Part shown: in pieces, positions 19,238-30,212 of the stretch
How the letters are laid out: each line of letters starts with the position of its first letter
How positions within the stretch are numbered: the stretch's first letter is position 1
The notes under the pieces: model-generated
Seen by the model: only the letters and a program-made list of their open reading frames with translations
Database searches by the model: none
Told to the model about the DNA's origin: nothing
Made by a program: the position numbers and the translations under genes
Origin: Pseudomicrostroma phylloplanum
Taxonomy: Eukaryota > Basidiomycota > Exobasidiomycetes > Microstromatales
Assembly: GCA_039545275.1 (NCBI GenBank)
Contig: BCHS01000002.1
Coordinates: 124,001-188,000 of the forward strand
Direction of reading: 5' to 3'
Length of the DNA stretch: 64,000 bases

Positions 19238-22200
19238 TCACCTCGCCAGCCTCTTGGCTCTCCACTTGCGGTCCACGCTCCTCTTGATGCACCACAAGTG
19301 AATCTGAATCGCCGTGGGGATGAGCGTCAAGCCTCCCAGTACTCCAGCAAAAACATGCAGAGTCCTCGTCTCCTTGGTATTCGGCACGTGAATGTTGGTT
19401 CCCCAGAGGGAAAGGTAGCATGCGCATGCCAGGGCAGTAATGGTGACCGTGGCAAGAATAATGAGCGTATCGTCCGTCTTTGCCTTTGAGCGTCGACTGT
19501 TGATGCGCACGGCCACGAGGTAGTTTTGGTACGTCTCGGAGAGGCGCGACTCGCCGGCATGGAGGAGGCCGAGGAGCGTGACAATGTGGTCGCCAACATC
19601 GCCCATGTGCACGCTCACTTCGGCGGCAGCTGCAGAGGCGCTTAGACCATGACCAGATCCGCCGGTGATTCCATTGGCTCCGACTTCGTCTCGTCTGAGC
19701 TCGCCGAGACGCTTCCTCAGACCGCGGATCGTGTCGTTTTTCGGTAGCAGCAGCCGGGACAGTCCGTTGACAATCTTCCGATTGGCCGAAATACGCTGCA
19801 GCATCGCAGTCGCTTCTGCTGCCGTCACACGCCTGTTCTGTTCCTTCATATGCAGACCAACTTGAGAGCGTGTAGGTCTGCCGGCGATCTTGCCATCATC
19901 CAGTATGGTGACCCATCTTGATGTCTGCAGGAACGAAGGCACAATCCGAAGGAGAGAGGGTGGGATGACGACCTGCGGAAGGAGCCAGAAGACGGGACGC
20001 TGTACGCGGTGGGACGTCTCAAATGCGGACAGCGGGAACGGGCCGGGATTGTCGTTCTTGCCACGAATACCCGTCAGACCCGCTCTATTGCTCCCGCTAG
20101 CTCGACCTCCCGCGTTGGCTTTGGCCTGCTCCGCAAGTAGCATCTGCTCAAAGGGCGTCTTCTCCTCGCTCGTCTCCCTTTCGATCTCTCCCACTTCTGC
20201 TTCGACAAAGTCGACCAATGGGAAGAATGCATCGACGATGGAGTCGAGGAGTCCGTGGAATATCCAATCCGAAGTGAGGTCGCTGTGCTGAGTAGGATCC
20301 AGGATCCTGCGCCGGACACGATCGATGTGCTTGCTGACGTCTTCGGTGTGGAAAGTGAGTATGCCGTGTGAGAAGACAACCAGATAGAGGTTGCAAGCTC
20401 CAACGCTCAATCCTTCGAGCCCTTCCTTGCCTCCTGCGCCTTCGATGAGGTCAACTCGACCTTTGGCGGTCTGCGGAGAAGCTTCCCTTCCCCCAGACAG
20501 GGACGGCGAGGATTTTCCGCTGAGGTCAGACATCTCGAACGAGTCGCCATGACCTTCTGACTTCTTCGACGCTCGACCTCTTAGTGTCCCCGGTGAGCCT
20601 GCATCTTCGGTCGTGAGCTTGGAAGCCTTCTCGTCGAGCGCAGGAGAAGCCGTGACATCGCTTCCTTGTCCGCCGGTCTTGTCGACCGCTTTCGAAGGCC
20701 CACTCGTCTGTGACGAGGATGAGTACTTGAAGTACCTTTCATCGATCGTGCGGATCACCCCGAAATAGTAACCCAGCTTGGCAAAGACTTCAATCTTCTC
20801 TCGTGGCTCCTGCTGCAGAATGTCCTCGACGGTGAGAGGATGCAGAGGGAAGAGCTTGGAGATCTCTACCATGTCCGCAAATGTGGGACACGAGACATCG
20901 AGCCACCATGCTTGACCCGGAGAGTGAGTCATTGAGACGCCTCCAGCTCCTGGGCCAGACATTCCGGAAGGAGCGCCTCCTGATTGGTCGAACCTGGTTC
21001 TTGATCGCCTTCGACCGGTAGGAGACGTACGCCCAGATGCAGTCGGGTTCCCAGCGGATGGTTCCTTAGCAGCAGCAGCAGCGAATGGTCGCGGTGTCAA
21101 AGGCATGTCCGACATGTGCCAGCCGGTATTCCTCTCGCTTTCGTATGTCTGATCAGGGTCCTTATTAGTGAGGTTCCCTCGCTGAGTCTTGATCGGCGGC
21201 GCTAGCGATGGAGCAGACCGAGGCTTGGGTGACAGCGCGCTCGGCTGATCGGCTGCAGGGACAGAGAACAGCGCATCCGGTAGATCCAGAGCTGGTGGAG
21301 GTAGAGCGAGATCGCCATCTTCAAAATCGAGATCCATCTCGTCGTCACCATCCATTGCGTTCGAATCTGCAAATCGGGCGTGTTTGGCGCTTGCACGTGG
21401 CTCAGCTGATGCCTCATCGTATCGTGTGTTCCGTCTGCGGCGTCGCCTCGGAGCTATAATTGTCTCTTCTGCAGCAGCAGCATCGGCCCCTCCCATGCCG
21501 AGATCGCCGCCTGCCCCATCCTTTTGTCGCAGTTGATGTCGATAGTCTCTCAGCCGATCCTTGACTTCGATCCAGTCCTTTGTTTGCAAGACCTTGTCTC
21601 GAGGTTCACGGCCGCCGATTCCGAGATGGCTTCCCTTGGCCATACCTGCTGCTGACACTACTGGCTGAGTCGAGATGACGCCACTTCGCACCGCTAGAGA
21701 AGCCGAAGTAAACAAGGTATACTCTGTAACACCGCCAGCCTTCTCGCGCAGCTCTCTTGCTTTCAGTCTCGCCTTTCGGCTTGGCCGTGTAGGGATGAGC
21801 GATTCCTTCTCCATACGTTGCTGATGCTGCTTCGCCTTCTTTGCTTGTCTCCTCAACCTCGCTCTATCGGCACCTCCCGTGATCGTGAATGGCGCTCGGG
21901 GCGTTCGAGGAGCGGTACGAGGCGTTGGTGGGTATGCGGAACTCCTGCCCATCCATGGGCTGCGAGGTGTGCCGGGCATGGCCGAGTCTGCTCTGGATGA
22001 ATCTGGCGAGTGGGATCTCTCGGACGTCTGCGAATGGTGGGCGTTTGACCGAGCTGGCTTCGTCTTGGAGAAGCGAGAGAGATTGAAAGCGCCGCGGAAA
22101 GGTCCCTCTGAGCTGCTGCGAGAGCCATGACCCTCGGAGCGACCGTCATCGCTACGGCCGTCGCTCGAGCTGGAGGAGCTGGACGAAGAGCTACTGGAAG

Positions 22201-23314
22201 AAGAACCAGAGTCACCAAAGAAGGCTCGCAACCGACTGAGTGTCAGACCCCGACCTGAGTTAGTCGAGTCGGAGGAGCTGCTAGCGGAGCTGCTGGAATC
22301 TGAGCTCAAGGCAGAGGTACTAGCTGCAGACCCTCTGCTTCGACTGCTACCTCTGCTGCCTTTGCTAGCTCTACTCCCGCGACTGCTCTTGCCCCCATGG
22401 CTTGCTTTCCTCTGCGCCCTTCTCCTCGCCCTCGTTGCAGAGATGAAATCATCCAGACCGCGGTAAAGATCGCCATCTTGAAAATCTGTTGGCAGATCCT
22501 TCTTGCGAACGCGCTTCTGTTCTGGCGCGAACTGTAGTCTCCTGGTCTTGCCTCTGCCCTTTCGAAGCGCAGCCTGAGCCAGAGCTTCTGCAGTCGTCTC
22601 GTTCGGCGCTGGTGGTACGATGGGATCATCGAGGGGAGGGACGCCTAGGCGATCGGCTTCGGAAATATGGGCTTCCTCTCTGCCTTCATCCGGCTGAGAG
22701 ATTACCACAATCTCGGACTCTTCTGCCTCCTTATCTGCCTCCCTCTTCCTGAGGATACCCTTTCGTTTTGTCTTGGCCCCAAGCGATGTCCTGCTAGGTG
22801 CTGAATGCTTGGCATCAGATGCAGCAGGCGACTTGCCATCCTGTCTCGAGCGAACCCTCGAGGTGATCCACTCCAGTGGCGTGAAGCCCGGCTTGGCCTG
22901 CTGGGAGGATGTGGCGGATCCTCTTCGGCCTTGCCTCTGTCCTTCAGGGTAGGAAGAGCTCGTCCTTCTTAATGTGATTGTATCGTCCCGATGGTAGTAC
23001 TCGGGAGAGCGGGAACGAAAGCGAGGCGATTCCTGAGCCGGCGTCCACGTGGTGGTAGGGTGAGACTGCTCTCGCCTCCGGGCTTCTCTCTCGGCGGCTG
23101 ATGGTAATGACCTCAAGGCATCGTCCATCAGAGGGTCTTCCGAGAACTTCGGGCGCCATTGATCTGCTGCAGCATCAGGCCGCAAGGGAGGGAGATGAGC
23201 GGGGGCCGGGCGAGAGGGGCCAGCTTCGCCCCTCTCCCCTTGTTGTACCTCATACTCGTACTCGTACCCGGGCGAGCGAGAGCGCGAAGCCGACGAACTA
23301 GATCTCTGCGACAT
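19238..23314 (-). CDS. CorA-family divalent cation transporter-like protein with GTN signature
   Basis: Single exon, 1358 aa from ATG 23314. Residues 1-800 are disordered, with RS/SR-rich stretches, several long Ser runs (SSSSSSSS type) and EYEYEYE near the start. The CorA soluble domain follows: WWLDVSCPTFADMVEISKLF, then PLTVEDILQQEPREKIEVF, the usual conserved PLTxED/REK core, and later long helices. Two membrane helices end the protein (TLIILATVTITALACACYLS and LHVFAGVLGGLTLIPTAIQI). Between them CorA, Mrs2 and Alr proteins have GMN; here the sequence is WGTNIHVP (GTN at 1305-1307, codons at 19394-19402). Fungal relatives Alr1 and Mnr2 move Mg2+ across the plasma and vacuolar membranes. 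Transport by this protein is inference given the altered motif. A GTGAGG overlaps the stop, so a further exon cannot be excluded. Confidence 0.82.
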   Translation of the reverse strand: MSQRSSSSASRSRSPGYEYEYEVQQGERGEAGPSRPAPAHLPPLRPDAAADQWRPKFSEDPLMDDALRSLPSAAEREARRREQSHPTTTWTPAQESPRFRSRSPEYYHRDDTITLRRTSSSYPEGQRQGRRGSATSSQQAKPGFTPLEWITSRVRSRQDGKSPAASDAKHSAPSRTSLGAKTKRKGILRKREADKEAEESEIVVISQPDEGREEAHISEADRLGVPPLDDPIVPPAPNETTAEALAQAALRKGRGKTRRLQFAPEQKRVRKKDLPTDFQDGDLYRGLDDFISATRARRRAQRKASHGGKSSRGSRASKGSRGSSRSRGSAASTSALSSDSSSSASSSSDSTNSGRGLTLSRLRAFFGDSGSSSSSSSSSSSSSSDGRSDDGRSEGHGSRSSSEGPFRGAFNLSRFSKTKPARSNAHHSQTSERSHSPDSSRADSAMPGTPRSPWMGRSSAYPPTPRTAPRTPRAPFTITGGADRARLRRQAKKAKQHQQRMEKESLIPTRPSRKARLKARELREKAGGVTEYTLFTSASLAVRSGVISTQPVVSAAGMAKGSHLGIGGREPRDKVLQTKDWIEVKDRLRDYRHQLRQKDGAGGDLGMGGADAAAAEETIIAPRRRRRRNTRYDEASAEPRASAKHARFADSNAMDGDDEMDLDFEDGDLALPPPALDLPDALFSVPAADQPSALSPKPRSAPSLAPPIKTQRGNLTNKDPDQTYESERNTGWHMSDMPLTPRPFAAAAAKEPSAGNPTASGRTSPTGRRRSRTRFDQSGGAPSGMSGPGAGGVSMTHSPGQAWWLDVSCPTFADMVEISKLFPLHPLTVEDILQQEPREKIEVFAKLGYYFGVIRTIDERYFKYSSSSQTSGPSKAVDKTGGQGSDVTASPALDEKASKLTTEDAGSPGTLRGRASKKSEGHGDSFEMSDLSGKSSPSLSGGREASPQTAKGRVDLIEGAGGKEGLEGLSVGACNLYLVVFSHGILTFHTEDVSKHIDRVRRRILDPTQHSDLTSDWIFHGLLDSIVDAFFPLVDFVEAEVGEIERETSEEKTPFEQMLLAEQAKANAGGRASGSNRAGLTGIRGKNDNPGPFPLSAFETSHRVQRPVFWLLPQVVIPPSLLRIVPSFLQTSRWVTILDDGKIAGRPTRSQVGLHMKEQNRRVTAAEATAMLQRISANRKIVNGLSRLLLPKNDTIRGLRKRLGELRRDEVGANGITGGSGHGLSASAAAAEVSVHMGDVGDHIVTLLGLLHAGESRLSETYQNYLVAVRINSRRSKAKTDDTLIILATVTITALACACYLSLWGTNIHVPNTKETRTLHVFAGVLGGLTLIPTAIQIHLWCIKRSVDRKWRAKRLAR

Positions 23315-24169
23315 GTTCCGCTGCGACCTTACTTCGTCTCGCTGTGTCCAGGCTGCACCTATCAACACCTCCTGTAGACGGCGTGCTGGTTCTCGTCGGG
23401 ATGCACTAGGGCAGTGGGTGCCTCAGTCTCGCAGCAGGGTCGCAGATTGCCATGGCTCAGGGGGCTAGGATCGCCTCGAGGGGTGTGTGTATGCGAACAA
23501 CGGCTGCCTCGGCCAGCTCTAAGGGGGGCGAGAAGGAAGAGAGAGGTGATGTAATGATGGATGGTCGAATGTAGGATGCAACAGGCGAACAAGGGCCGTG
23601 TGTTGCTCAAATATTTTGTTGCGCCAGAGCTCGATGCCGCTTCCGAGCGGCGCTTGCTCCGATTCGCATCCTGACAAGCCTCGCACCGCTGAATCAGTCC
23701 AAAAGAATACTTTGTGGATGTGTAAATCTAAAATTGTACTGATAGCAGAGGAAAGGACAGGACAGCAGGACAAGACAAGACAAAGATATGACGGGGGCAG
23801 TGACTAGACGCGCGGGATCAGGATGAAGGGATACATGCAGCGATTAGTAGCGAGGGAGAGCTGCGACGAGGGGACGGAGCTTGAGGGAGGGCGAGTGATC
23901 AATGAGAGAAGCCAAAGGAAACCCACATTGACGCAACGGCCCCTGAGATAAGGAGTATGATCGAAGCGTTGCCGAGCAAATGCAATCGCTTTCTTGGGCA
24001 GGCAGCCAGGTCCGCATCGATGTGACGCGCCCAACAAGCAAGGCAGCGAGGTAGGCCTGGAAGTTGCATCCAAGTATTGCGCTTGGCTCAGAAGTCAGAC
24101 TGCCGGCGAAGGCAGCTTGCAGGACCTGAGGAAGACATGCTCTCCGAGCCCGGGGCAGGCATTCACCCT
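23315..24169. other. Intergenic region between eIF4E and the CorA-type gene
   Basis: Should hold the CorA-type promoter and leader and the eIF4E 3' UTR. A GACAAGACAAGACAAAGA-like run lies near 23770. No gene seen. Confidence 0.6.
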
Positions 24170-25027
24170 CTACACAGTGATCTTCCTTCCCTTCTTCTTC
24201 TCGCTCTCTGTGTGACTCTGGTATTCCACATCCGTCATCAATCCTTGGCCTCCCAGCTTCTGCTCAGGGGCAAAGCCCAGAATCTCCGTCTTGAACTTCT
24301 GGCCAATGGCCATCAACCGCTGCACAACGTCTTGCACTGCAGCAGCATCTCCGCCGGGGACCGAGGCTGGGTCATCCGACTTCCTTGTCCAGATTGCGAT
24401 GCGGTAGAAGTTGGATCGTGCCGACATGATGACACCGGTGATGAGTTCGGACAGGTCTTCTGAGTTCGGTGAGGTAGGGGTAGTCTCTAGTGTCTCGCCA
24501 ATGGCGCTGAGCATCGTGTAGAGCCACAGCTTGTCGATGTCCTTCCGCGACTTGTCACGGGGCAGTTGGATACTCCACTTGCCTCCGTTTGCATTCGCTG
24601 GGTCCTCCCAAGCAGGCTGAATGCCCTCCTTGAACAGATAGTAGTTGGCTTTTTGCGGTAGCTCAGAGGGTGGAATGATGTTGTTGTATAGTCCCCAGAA
24701 CTCTTCCACCGAATCAAACGTCACTACCTTGTTCAGGTCCTCTCCCCACGAATCCTTAGAACCCTTGGCGGCCGAGGCGTTCTTGTGGGAAGGATTGTCG
24801 AACCACAGTGTCCACACGTTGTAGAGGGGATGCTTCACGTTGAAGTCCTCCTTGTCATCGAATACGGTGCGGATGGACTCATCTCCCGCCTGTTCAGAAG
24901 TGTCCATCTCGCTGGCGTCGGCGTTAGATGATGTCGAAGCTCCTTCGTTGGCCGACTCCTTGATGGCAGAGTCTACAGCAGCTTTTGAAGCAGCAGCTGG
25001 CTGTGATGGAAGAGTAGTGCTCGTCAT
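24170..25027 (-). CDS. TIF45: Translation initiation factor eIF4E
   Basis: Binds the mRNA 5' cap and recruits eIF4G. Single exon, 285 aa. After about 60 acidic, Ser/Ala-rich residues the core begins HPLYNVWTLWFDNP (residues 66-79). W94 (SKDSWGEDL) and W140 with E141 (IQPAWEDP) match the two stacking tryptophans and the acidic residue that hold m7G. W111 in EEFWGLYNNI is the conserved eIF4G-side tryptophan. YYLFKEGI and GGKW complete the family pattern. A stretch enriched in Gly/Ala near residues 225-235 (VPGGDAAA) lies in the loop before the last helix. The C-terminal KKKGRKITV is basic. The start at 25027 is a good ATG. It is divergent from the mitochondrial carrier gene. Confidence 0.95.
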   Translation of the reverse strand: MTSTTLPSQPAAASKAAVDSAIKESANEGASTSSNADASEMDTSEQAGDESIRTVFDDKEDFNVKHPLYNVWTLWFDNPSHKNASAAKGSKDSWGEDLNKVVTFDSVEEFWGLYNNIIPPSELPQKANYYLFKEGIQPAWEDPANANGGKWSIQLPRDKSRKDIDKLWLYTMLSAIGETLETTPTSPNSEDLSELITGVIMSARSNFYRIAIWTRKSDDPASVPGGDAAAVQDVVQRLMAIGQKFKTEILGFAPEQKLGGQGLMTDVEYQSHTESEKKKGRKITV

Positions 25028-25771
25028 AGTCTGTGAGAGAGCGCTCGTACCTCGGCAATGAGTCGAGGTGGAGGTATGAGGAGAGTGGGTGGACGCAGAA
25101 AGCTAGGATACGCGGATACACTCTGCTCAGCTCTTTGTAGTAGAGGAGACCGACGGGCGATAGCTTTGAGCTTGACTGCGTAGATGAAAGCTCAAGTCAA
25201 ACGAGCGAGGATTGAAACGATGGACGTTCGTTCAAAAGCAGAGTGAGCAAAGGCCAAGGCGTCGTAAGGAAAGGCCGGGTTCGGAGAGGTGGGAGTGAAA
25301 GACTTTGCTGCGTAGATATGATTCCCGTCTGAAGGATGAGATGGATGCGAGGCAACGGTGGCGGATGCGTGGCGATGGTCGGGTAGAGTGTGGTACGACG
25401 ATGACTGGAAGAAACGCCCTGAGGCAGGCGGCAACTCCAGGGGGCGAAAATCGCCTCTGGGGAGGCAGAGGGCGGCCGATTCGCGCGCGGGAACCGGAAC
25501 GGAAGTAGAGATAGATTGTGGCTCAAAAGTGGAAGTGGAAGGAGCTGAGGGAGCGGCGGCGAGGTGGTCAGTCAGCCATGGCTCAGAGGGTTGACGTATC
25601 TCTTCTTATCTCCATACCATCAGATTACAACGTCCATAAGGCTAATCAGGAGTCCTCAAACAGAGACACTCGAGGCTCACGCCAGAGTGAGGAGCCTAGC
25701 GCCTAGCGTTGCTTCGATACTCATCCTACCCCGCCTCGTTGCCTACCGCCACTCAGGCCTCCTCCACTACG
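25028..25771. other. Divergent promoter region, eIF4E and Mtm1-type carrier
   Basis: 744 bases between two start codons. Purine-rich and GGCGA-rich blocks occur at 25400-25560. No gene seen, and no assignable factor site. Confidence 0.6.
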
Positions 25772-25839
25772 ATGACCACTCTGACAGGCAACCTTGTCTG
25801 GCAAGAGGCGTTGGAGGAAGACGATGGGCGTAAAGCTGG

Positions 25840-25875
<36 letters not shown>

Positions 25876-27422
25876 GCTGAATCCGCTTGCGTCTAGTACT
25901 ACTGCCAACCCCACCCGCAGGCCAGCAACTCGCAAGCAGAAGGCGATAGCTGCCTGCTCTGGGGCCATCGCTACCTCGCTGCTGATGACGCCGTTTGATG
26001 TCATCAAGACCCGTATACAGACGCAGTCTTCTCCTGAGCCTCTCTTCAGGCCTTCCTCACACATCACGCCCTCTATCCGAGCCTCGCAAGAAGCTTCCAC
26101 CTCGCGGAAGAAGCTTCCATCACCAGCAAAGGCCCATGCTGCCACCTGCTGCCAACAAACCTTCTTCACAGGCAACACCCACGAGGACAAGCTCACTTGC
26201 AAATTTGACCCCGGGACTACTCAGGGCAAAGCGTCTCAGGGCAGCTCTATCACGAACCTGCCTCCTCAGAGCACGCCCGCCTCTTCGTCTGCACGAGGGT
26301 CTGTGCTATTACGCCCTCCACGCTCTCTACCCCTCTCTGCCGCACCTCCATATGCCCATACCACTACCTTCCTCAACCCCGCATCGGCTCTACTCTCAGC
26401 ATCACAGGGACATGCCTCTTCCACCGCTTGTGCTTTTCCTGACAAGGGTGCGGCAGCTCTTCAACTAGACGCAGCTACTAGGCAGAAACGTCTGACGGGA
26501 ATGTGGGATGGGGTAATCAAAGTCAGCAGAGCAGAAGGGATCAGAGGTCTGTGGAGAGGCTTAAGTCCTACGTTGTGAGTACAAACAATGAGCTGACTGC
26601 CATTGCTGAAGAGCTGACATCCGAACTCGCTGCTCCTTCCACAGGGTCATGACTATACCGTCTCAAGTGACGTACATGACTTGTTACGACGTCTTCCGGT
26701 CCCAGCTCCTGTCCCTGGAACGTTCGACCTTAGGACCCCCTTCCGCTTCTCAACTAGCATCTTCGAATATCACCCCGCAGACTCTTCTAGCATCGCTGGT
26801 CTCTGGAGCTCTGGCCCGCTCCGTCTCAGCAACACTCGTGACGCCCTTGGAGCTAGTGCGGACCAGGCTGCAGGCTAGCGATACATCACATTCTCTGAGC
26901 AGTATCGTGCTCTCCCTCTCTCGCCAAGTCTCTTCGCAAGGTCCGTCGGTTCTCTTCAGAGGTCTTGCCTCGACTCTATGGCGAGACGTCCCATTTTCAG
27001 CCATCTACTTTATGGGCTACGAGACAATGAAGCGGATGCTCACCGGTGGTAGCGGTCTCGGTGAGGGAGGTAGTGGCAAAGGTGGTTTGGAGGAATTCGG
27101 AGTGGCTTTCCTCAGTGGAGCGACGAGCGGAGGCGTCGCAGCTGTCGTCACTCATCCCTTTGACCTCGTCAAGACGCGGCTGCAGGCTTCATCTTCCTCC
27201 TCGTCACGCAACAACGGCTCGAGTAACGGCAAAGGGTCTTCGCATCGCACAGTCAGCTCCCGAACCCTTCCAGCGCTGCGAACGATCTTCCAGGAAGAAG
27301 GCGTACCGGGCCTCTTCAGGGGCATCACACCTAGGATGGCAAAGGTAGCCCCCGCCTGCGGTCTGATGATCGGGAGCTACGAAGCTGTAGGTCATCTCTT
27401 TGCCATGGCAGAGCAAGACTGA
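25772..27422 (+). CDS. MTM1: Mitochondrial carrier, Mtm1/SLC25A39-40 type
   Basis: Inner-membrane carrier; this subfamily imports glutathione in animals, and yeast Mtm1 affects manganese and iron handling. Exons 25772-26574 and 26645-27422 (70-nt intron, splitting LSPT-L-VMTIP) give 526 aa. Three carrier signatures are visible: PFDVIKTRIQ (residue 74), TPLELVRTRLQ and HPFDLVKTRLQ. ATLWRDVPFSAIYF and APACGLMIGSYEA also fit the subfamily. The first matrix loop is expanded to about 160 residues and holds four cysteines, C126, C127, C143 and C220; in SLC25A39 four loop cysteines bind an iron-sulfur centre that controls stability. An 11-Ser run (24-34) comes from an AGC repeat. The frame opens earlier, but the first ATG is at 25772. 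Confidence 0.87.
25841..25873 (+). repeat. (AGC)11 coding microsatellite
   Basis: Eleven perfect AGC codons encode Ser24-Ser34 of the Mtm1-type carrier. Confidence 0.9.
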
Positions 27423-27670
27423 TCGCTCGTATGTTGACAGGAAGTGCTGGGACGTCATCAAGCAACAAGCGAGGATCAGTCAGGAATTTGAGAACGGGAG
27501 GTATCAGCATATCAATTCTCCATCATTTTGTAGAACATTTTCAAAGTCATCAAATAGGTACATCGTTTTCCAATGGTCACATTGATAGCGCTTTGTCTGC
27601 TTTGCTGAAACGAATTCGAGACCTTGACATTCGCTCTAAGGGGTCTCAGCCCCACTTTCCTTATGTCCGC

Positions 27671-29607
27671 CTACTGATAGTGTGGTGGACCTCGCGCCGT
27701 ACGAGGGCGACGCTCGACGTCTCCCATATGCCAGAATGGAATCACCCCTGTCTCGAGCGGGCTAGCGTCCGCACTAGTCGGCGTTGTAGTAGCCGTTGGG
27801 GCGCTCGTCTGGAAAGGGTCTGGTGCAACATCGTTGCGGCCATGATGTACGAAGCACTGCGTCGGCTCTTCCTCTTGCGCCGAATCTAGTGTGGGTGCAA
27901 GCACGGCGGGAGCCCAGACGTGGGAAGGCCTGTGCAGGACGTATTGTGTTCGTCGCCTACCTGCACCGGTCCCTTCGCAGCGGGCTGGTCTGACGGCGGG
28001 CGACTCAAGCTGAGGGGCGACGGCGGAAGGGATGAGGCTGAGATAGTCGTCGCGACTTTCCCCGTCAATACTATCGTCCGTGCTCTGCATCTGCGTAGTG
28101 ATGTGAACGCTGATAGGTTCTCGGCCGCCGGGCGAGATGATGGAGGAGGCCCGTCCGAATATACCATGCGCCTTCTGTGCTCCAGCAGGCTCGACTTGTG
28201 CACTCAGCATGTCCAGAGGACCCAGTGTGCGACGATGACTTGGTCGCTCCTTGTCCGAAGAGCAAGAAGAGGAAGACTGGTGGCGCTTCTCGGTGCAAGT
28301 GGAGACGACACGACTTCTGTAGGCAGGCGGTCGCTCCGGCGCTGCTTGTAGTGGCTGAGCGCTCTGTCGATGGTATGCCCTCCCATACGAAGGCTCTTCA
28401 GCGCCGTGTCCGTTTGAGAAGCTGCTGAACGAAAGATTGGAAGATTGACTGGCGTGATAGAGCCTATCTTCGGTAGCCGGATCGACGTTGCTCGCTCCTT
28501 TGCGATCTGTGCCTTCCTCTCCGGCGCCTGTAGCACCAGTAAACCAGGCCAATCGAGCCAGCGTCTCTTGATCAAGCATGGTCCCATCTCGCACCTTGTC
28601 TCTAGCACAGAAAGACAGTGGCAGCGTGTCCGCGAAGTCCGAAAGGTTGCGGTAGGCGCGACAAGCGATGATAGCGTGCATGGTCGAAGAGATGACGAGG
28701 GCGATGCCCTGTGCTGGAGTGGTCTTTCCGAGGTAGAACGTGAAGACTGCTCCCATGGTGGGCGGAAGGGTGAAGAGGGACCAGGAGATACCATCGTTGA
28801 GAAGTACCAACCAGAATCCACAGCGGGCAGCTCGACGCATGCTCGCCAGACGATATGCAGAGATACCCATGATGATGAAGTCCGTGAGCAGGGAGCATGC
28901 ATGAACTGCTCCCACAGACCATGTCAAAGTTTTCATCGTACAGTACCCGTAGCCCTCGAGGTATGAGTCTGGCGTCCAGGAGAAGGTGAGGGAGTCAATG
29001 TTGCCAAGCGCTAGGGTTGTACTGCCGAGCCAGATCAAGAGCAAGCCGAAAACAACGACACTGCGACAATCGCGGAAAAAGGATTCTCTCGCTCAGCACG
29101 GGAGGTTTGTCGACACTTTCCCTTCGAAACGACGACCCACCGATTCCAGTTCCATATGGCACAGGCGCGGAGCATGAACAAGGCTTGACCGAATGATTTC
29201 TGTGATCGGTGTCAACAAGCGCATAGAATTTCAGTCTCGGACTCGCCTCTCCCTCTCTTGCTACCAACAGTGCGCTGACTCACCTGCAATGTCACGCCAA
29301 GAGATACGACCACCCACACCGCTCCACAATCCACTCTCACGAGCGACCCCGCCTGCGGCAGCACCCCACCCACGAGGAGTACCGACGCATATCTCGCGGC
29401 AAAGTACACACCCAGCGGCCAGGTGGGTGCGATCTTCCCACGGAGTACCCGCCACTCGTAGTGCAGGGTGCATACAAAGTCCCAGAGGATGATGCCGCTC
29501 AGCGCATACAGGACTACGCGTAGCACTTGGAAGTCGAGGGAGACTTGGGGTGGAGAGGCTTCTGGGATGGGCACGAAGCGAGTGAGGAAGCTGGGGTTTG
29601 CTGACAT
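27671..29607 (-). CDS. Orphan seven-transmembrane protein with long cytosolic tail
   Basis: Exons 29284-29607, 29141-29199 (59 nt) and 27671-29060 give 590 aa. The joins rebuild VTLQ/KSFGQALFMLRACAIWNWN-R-VVVFG in frame. Seven hydrophobic segments fill the first ~290 residues: LRVVLYALSGIILWDFVCTL, GVYFAARYASVLLVGGV, VWVVVSLGVTL, VVVFGLLLIWLGSTTLA, VHACSLLTDFIIMGISAY, GFWLVLLNDGISWSLFTLPP and GIALVISSTMHAIIACRAY. The layout (WDFxxTLHYEW after helix 1, ACRAYRNL after helix 7) resembles a large basidiomycete family of uncharacterised 7TM proteins annotated as DUF6533-like. The ~300-residue tail is Ser/Pro-rich and disordered. A receptor role is possible but unproven; no ligand or G-protein motif is identifiable. 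Confidence 0.68.
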
Positions 29608-30212
29608 GATGGAAGTGTGAGAACGAAGGAGGGTAGAGGATCAGGGAGAGAAGGGAGCTTTTGTCGACAGGGCGACTTTTTGACGGCGCAGACATTCTGA
29701 GCTCGGAGGTTGTGCACGTAGCCACTGCTTTATGTAGTCCACCTCTTGAAATCGGCTGCAGAACATGAGAGCAAAGGTCAGATCCCCGTATCCTAACGGC
29801 AGCGCTGTGGGGTAGCACTCCAGCAGTACACATGCAGGTCTGACGTTGGTACCGAGCAATCGGCTTCACGCGTACCTTGACTTCCCCTACACAGGCGTGC
29901 AGGTCGAACGTGTGGCTGTTTGCTGTTGCGGCCGCGTCAGATTTGCTGGGAGCAAAGCATGGGCGCGACAGTAGTCAAGGGGGGCAATCAGAATGCAGGC
30001 ACATATTGCTCACTCAAACGGCACACGATGTCAGATGAGGCTTTACTCGTGCATCATGGTATCATTGGTGGGTGCAGGGTGCCAGATTCAGCCTGAAATG
30101 TACAGCGATCGGATTCTTTGCTAGCAATACAGTTGTGCCTGAGAACGTGCCCCACGACCCGCATACATCGGTGCAGATCTGCCGGAGAGTATCCCGCTCT
30201 CAGCCCTGTCGC
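29608..30212. other. Intergenic region between APC5 and the 7TM gene
   Basis: 7TM promoter and leader plus the APC5 3' UTR. No gene, tRNA or clear repeat seen. Confidence 0.6.
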
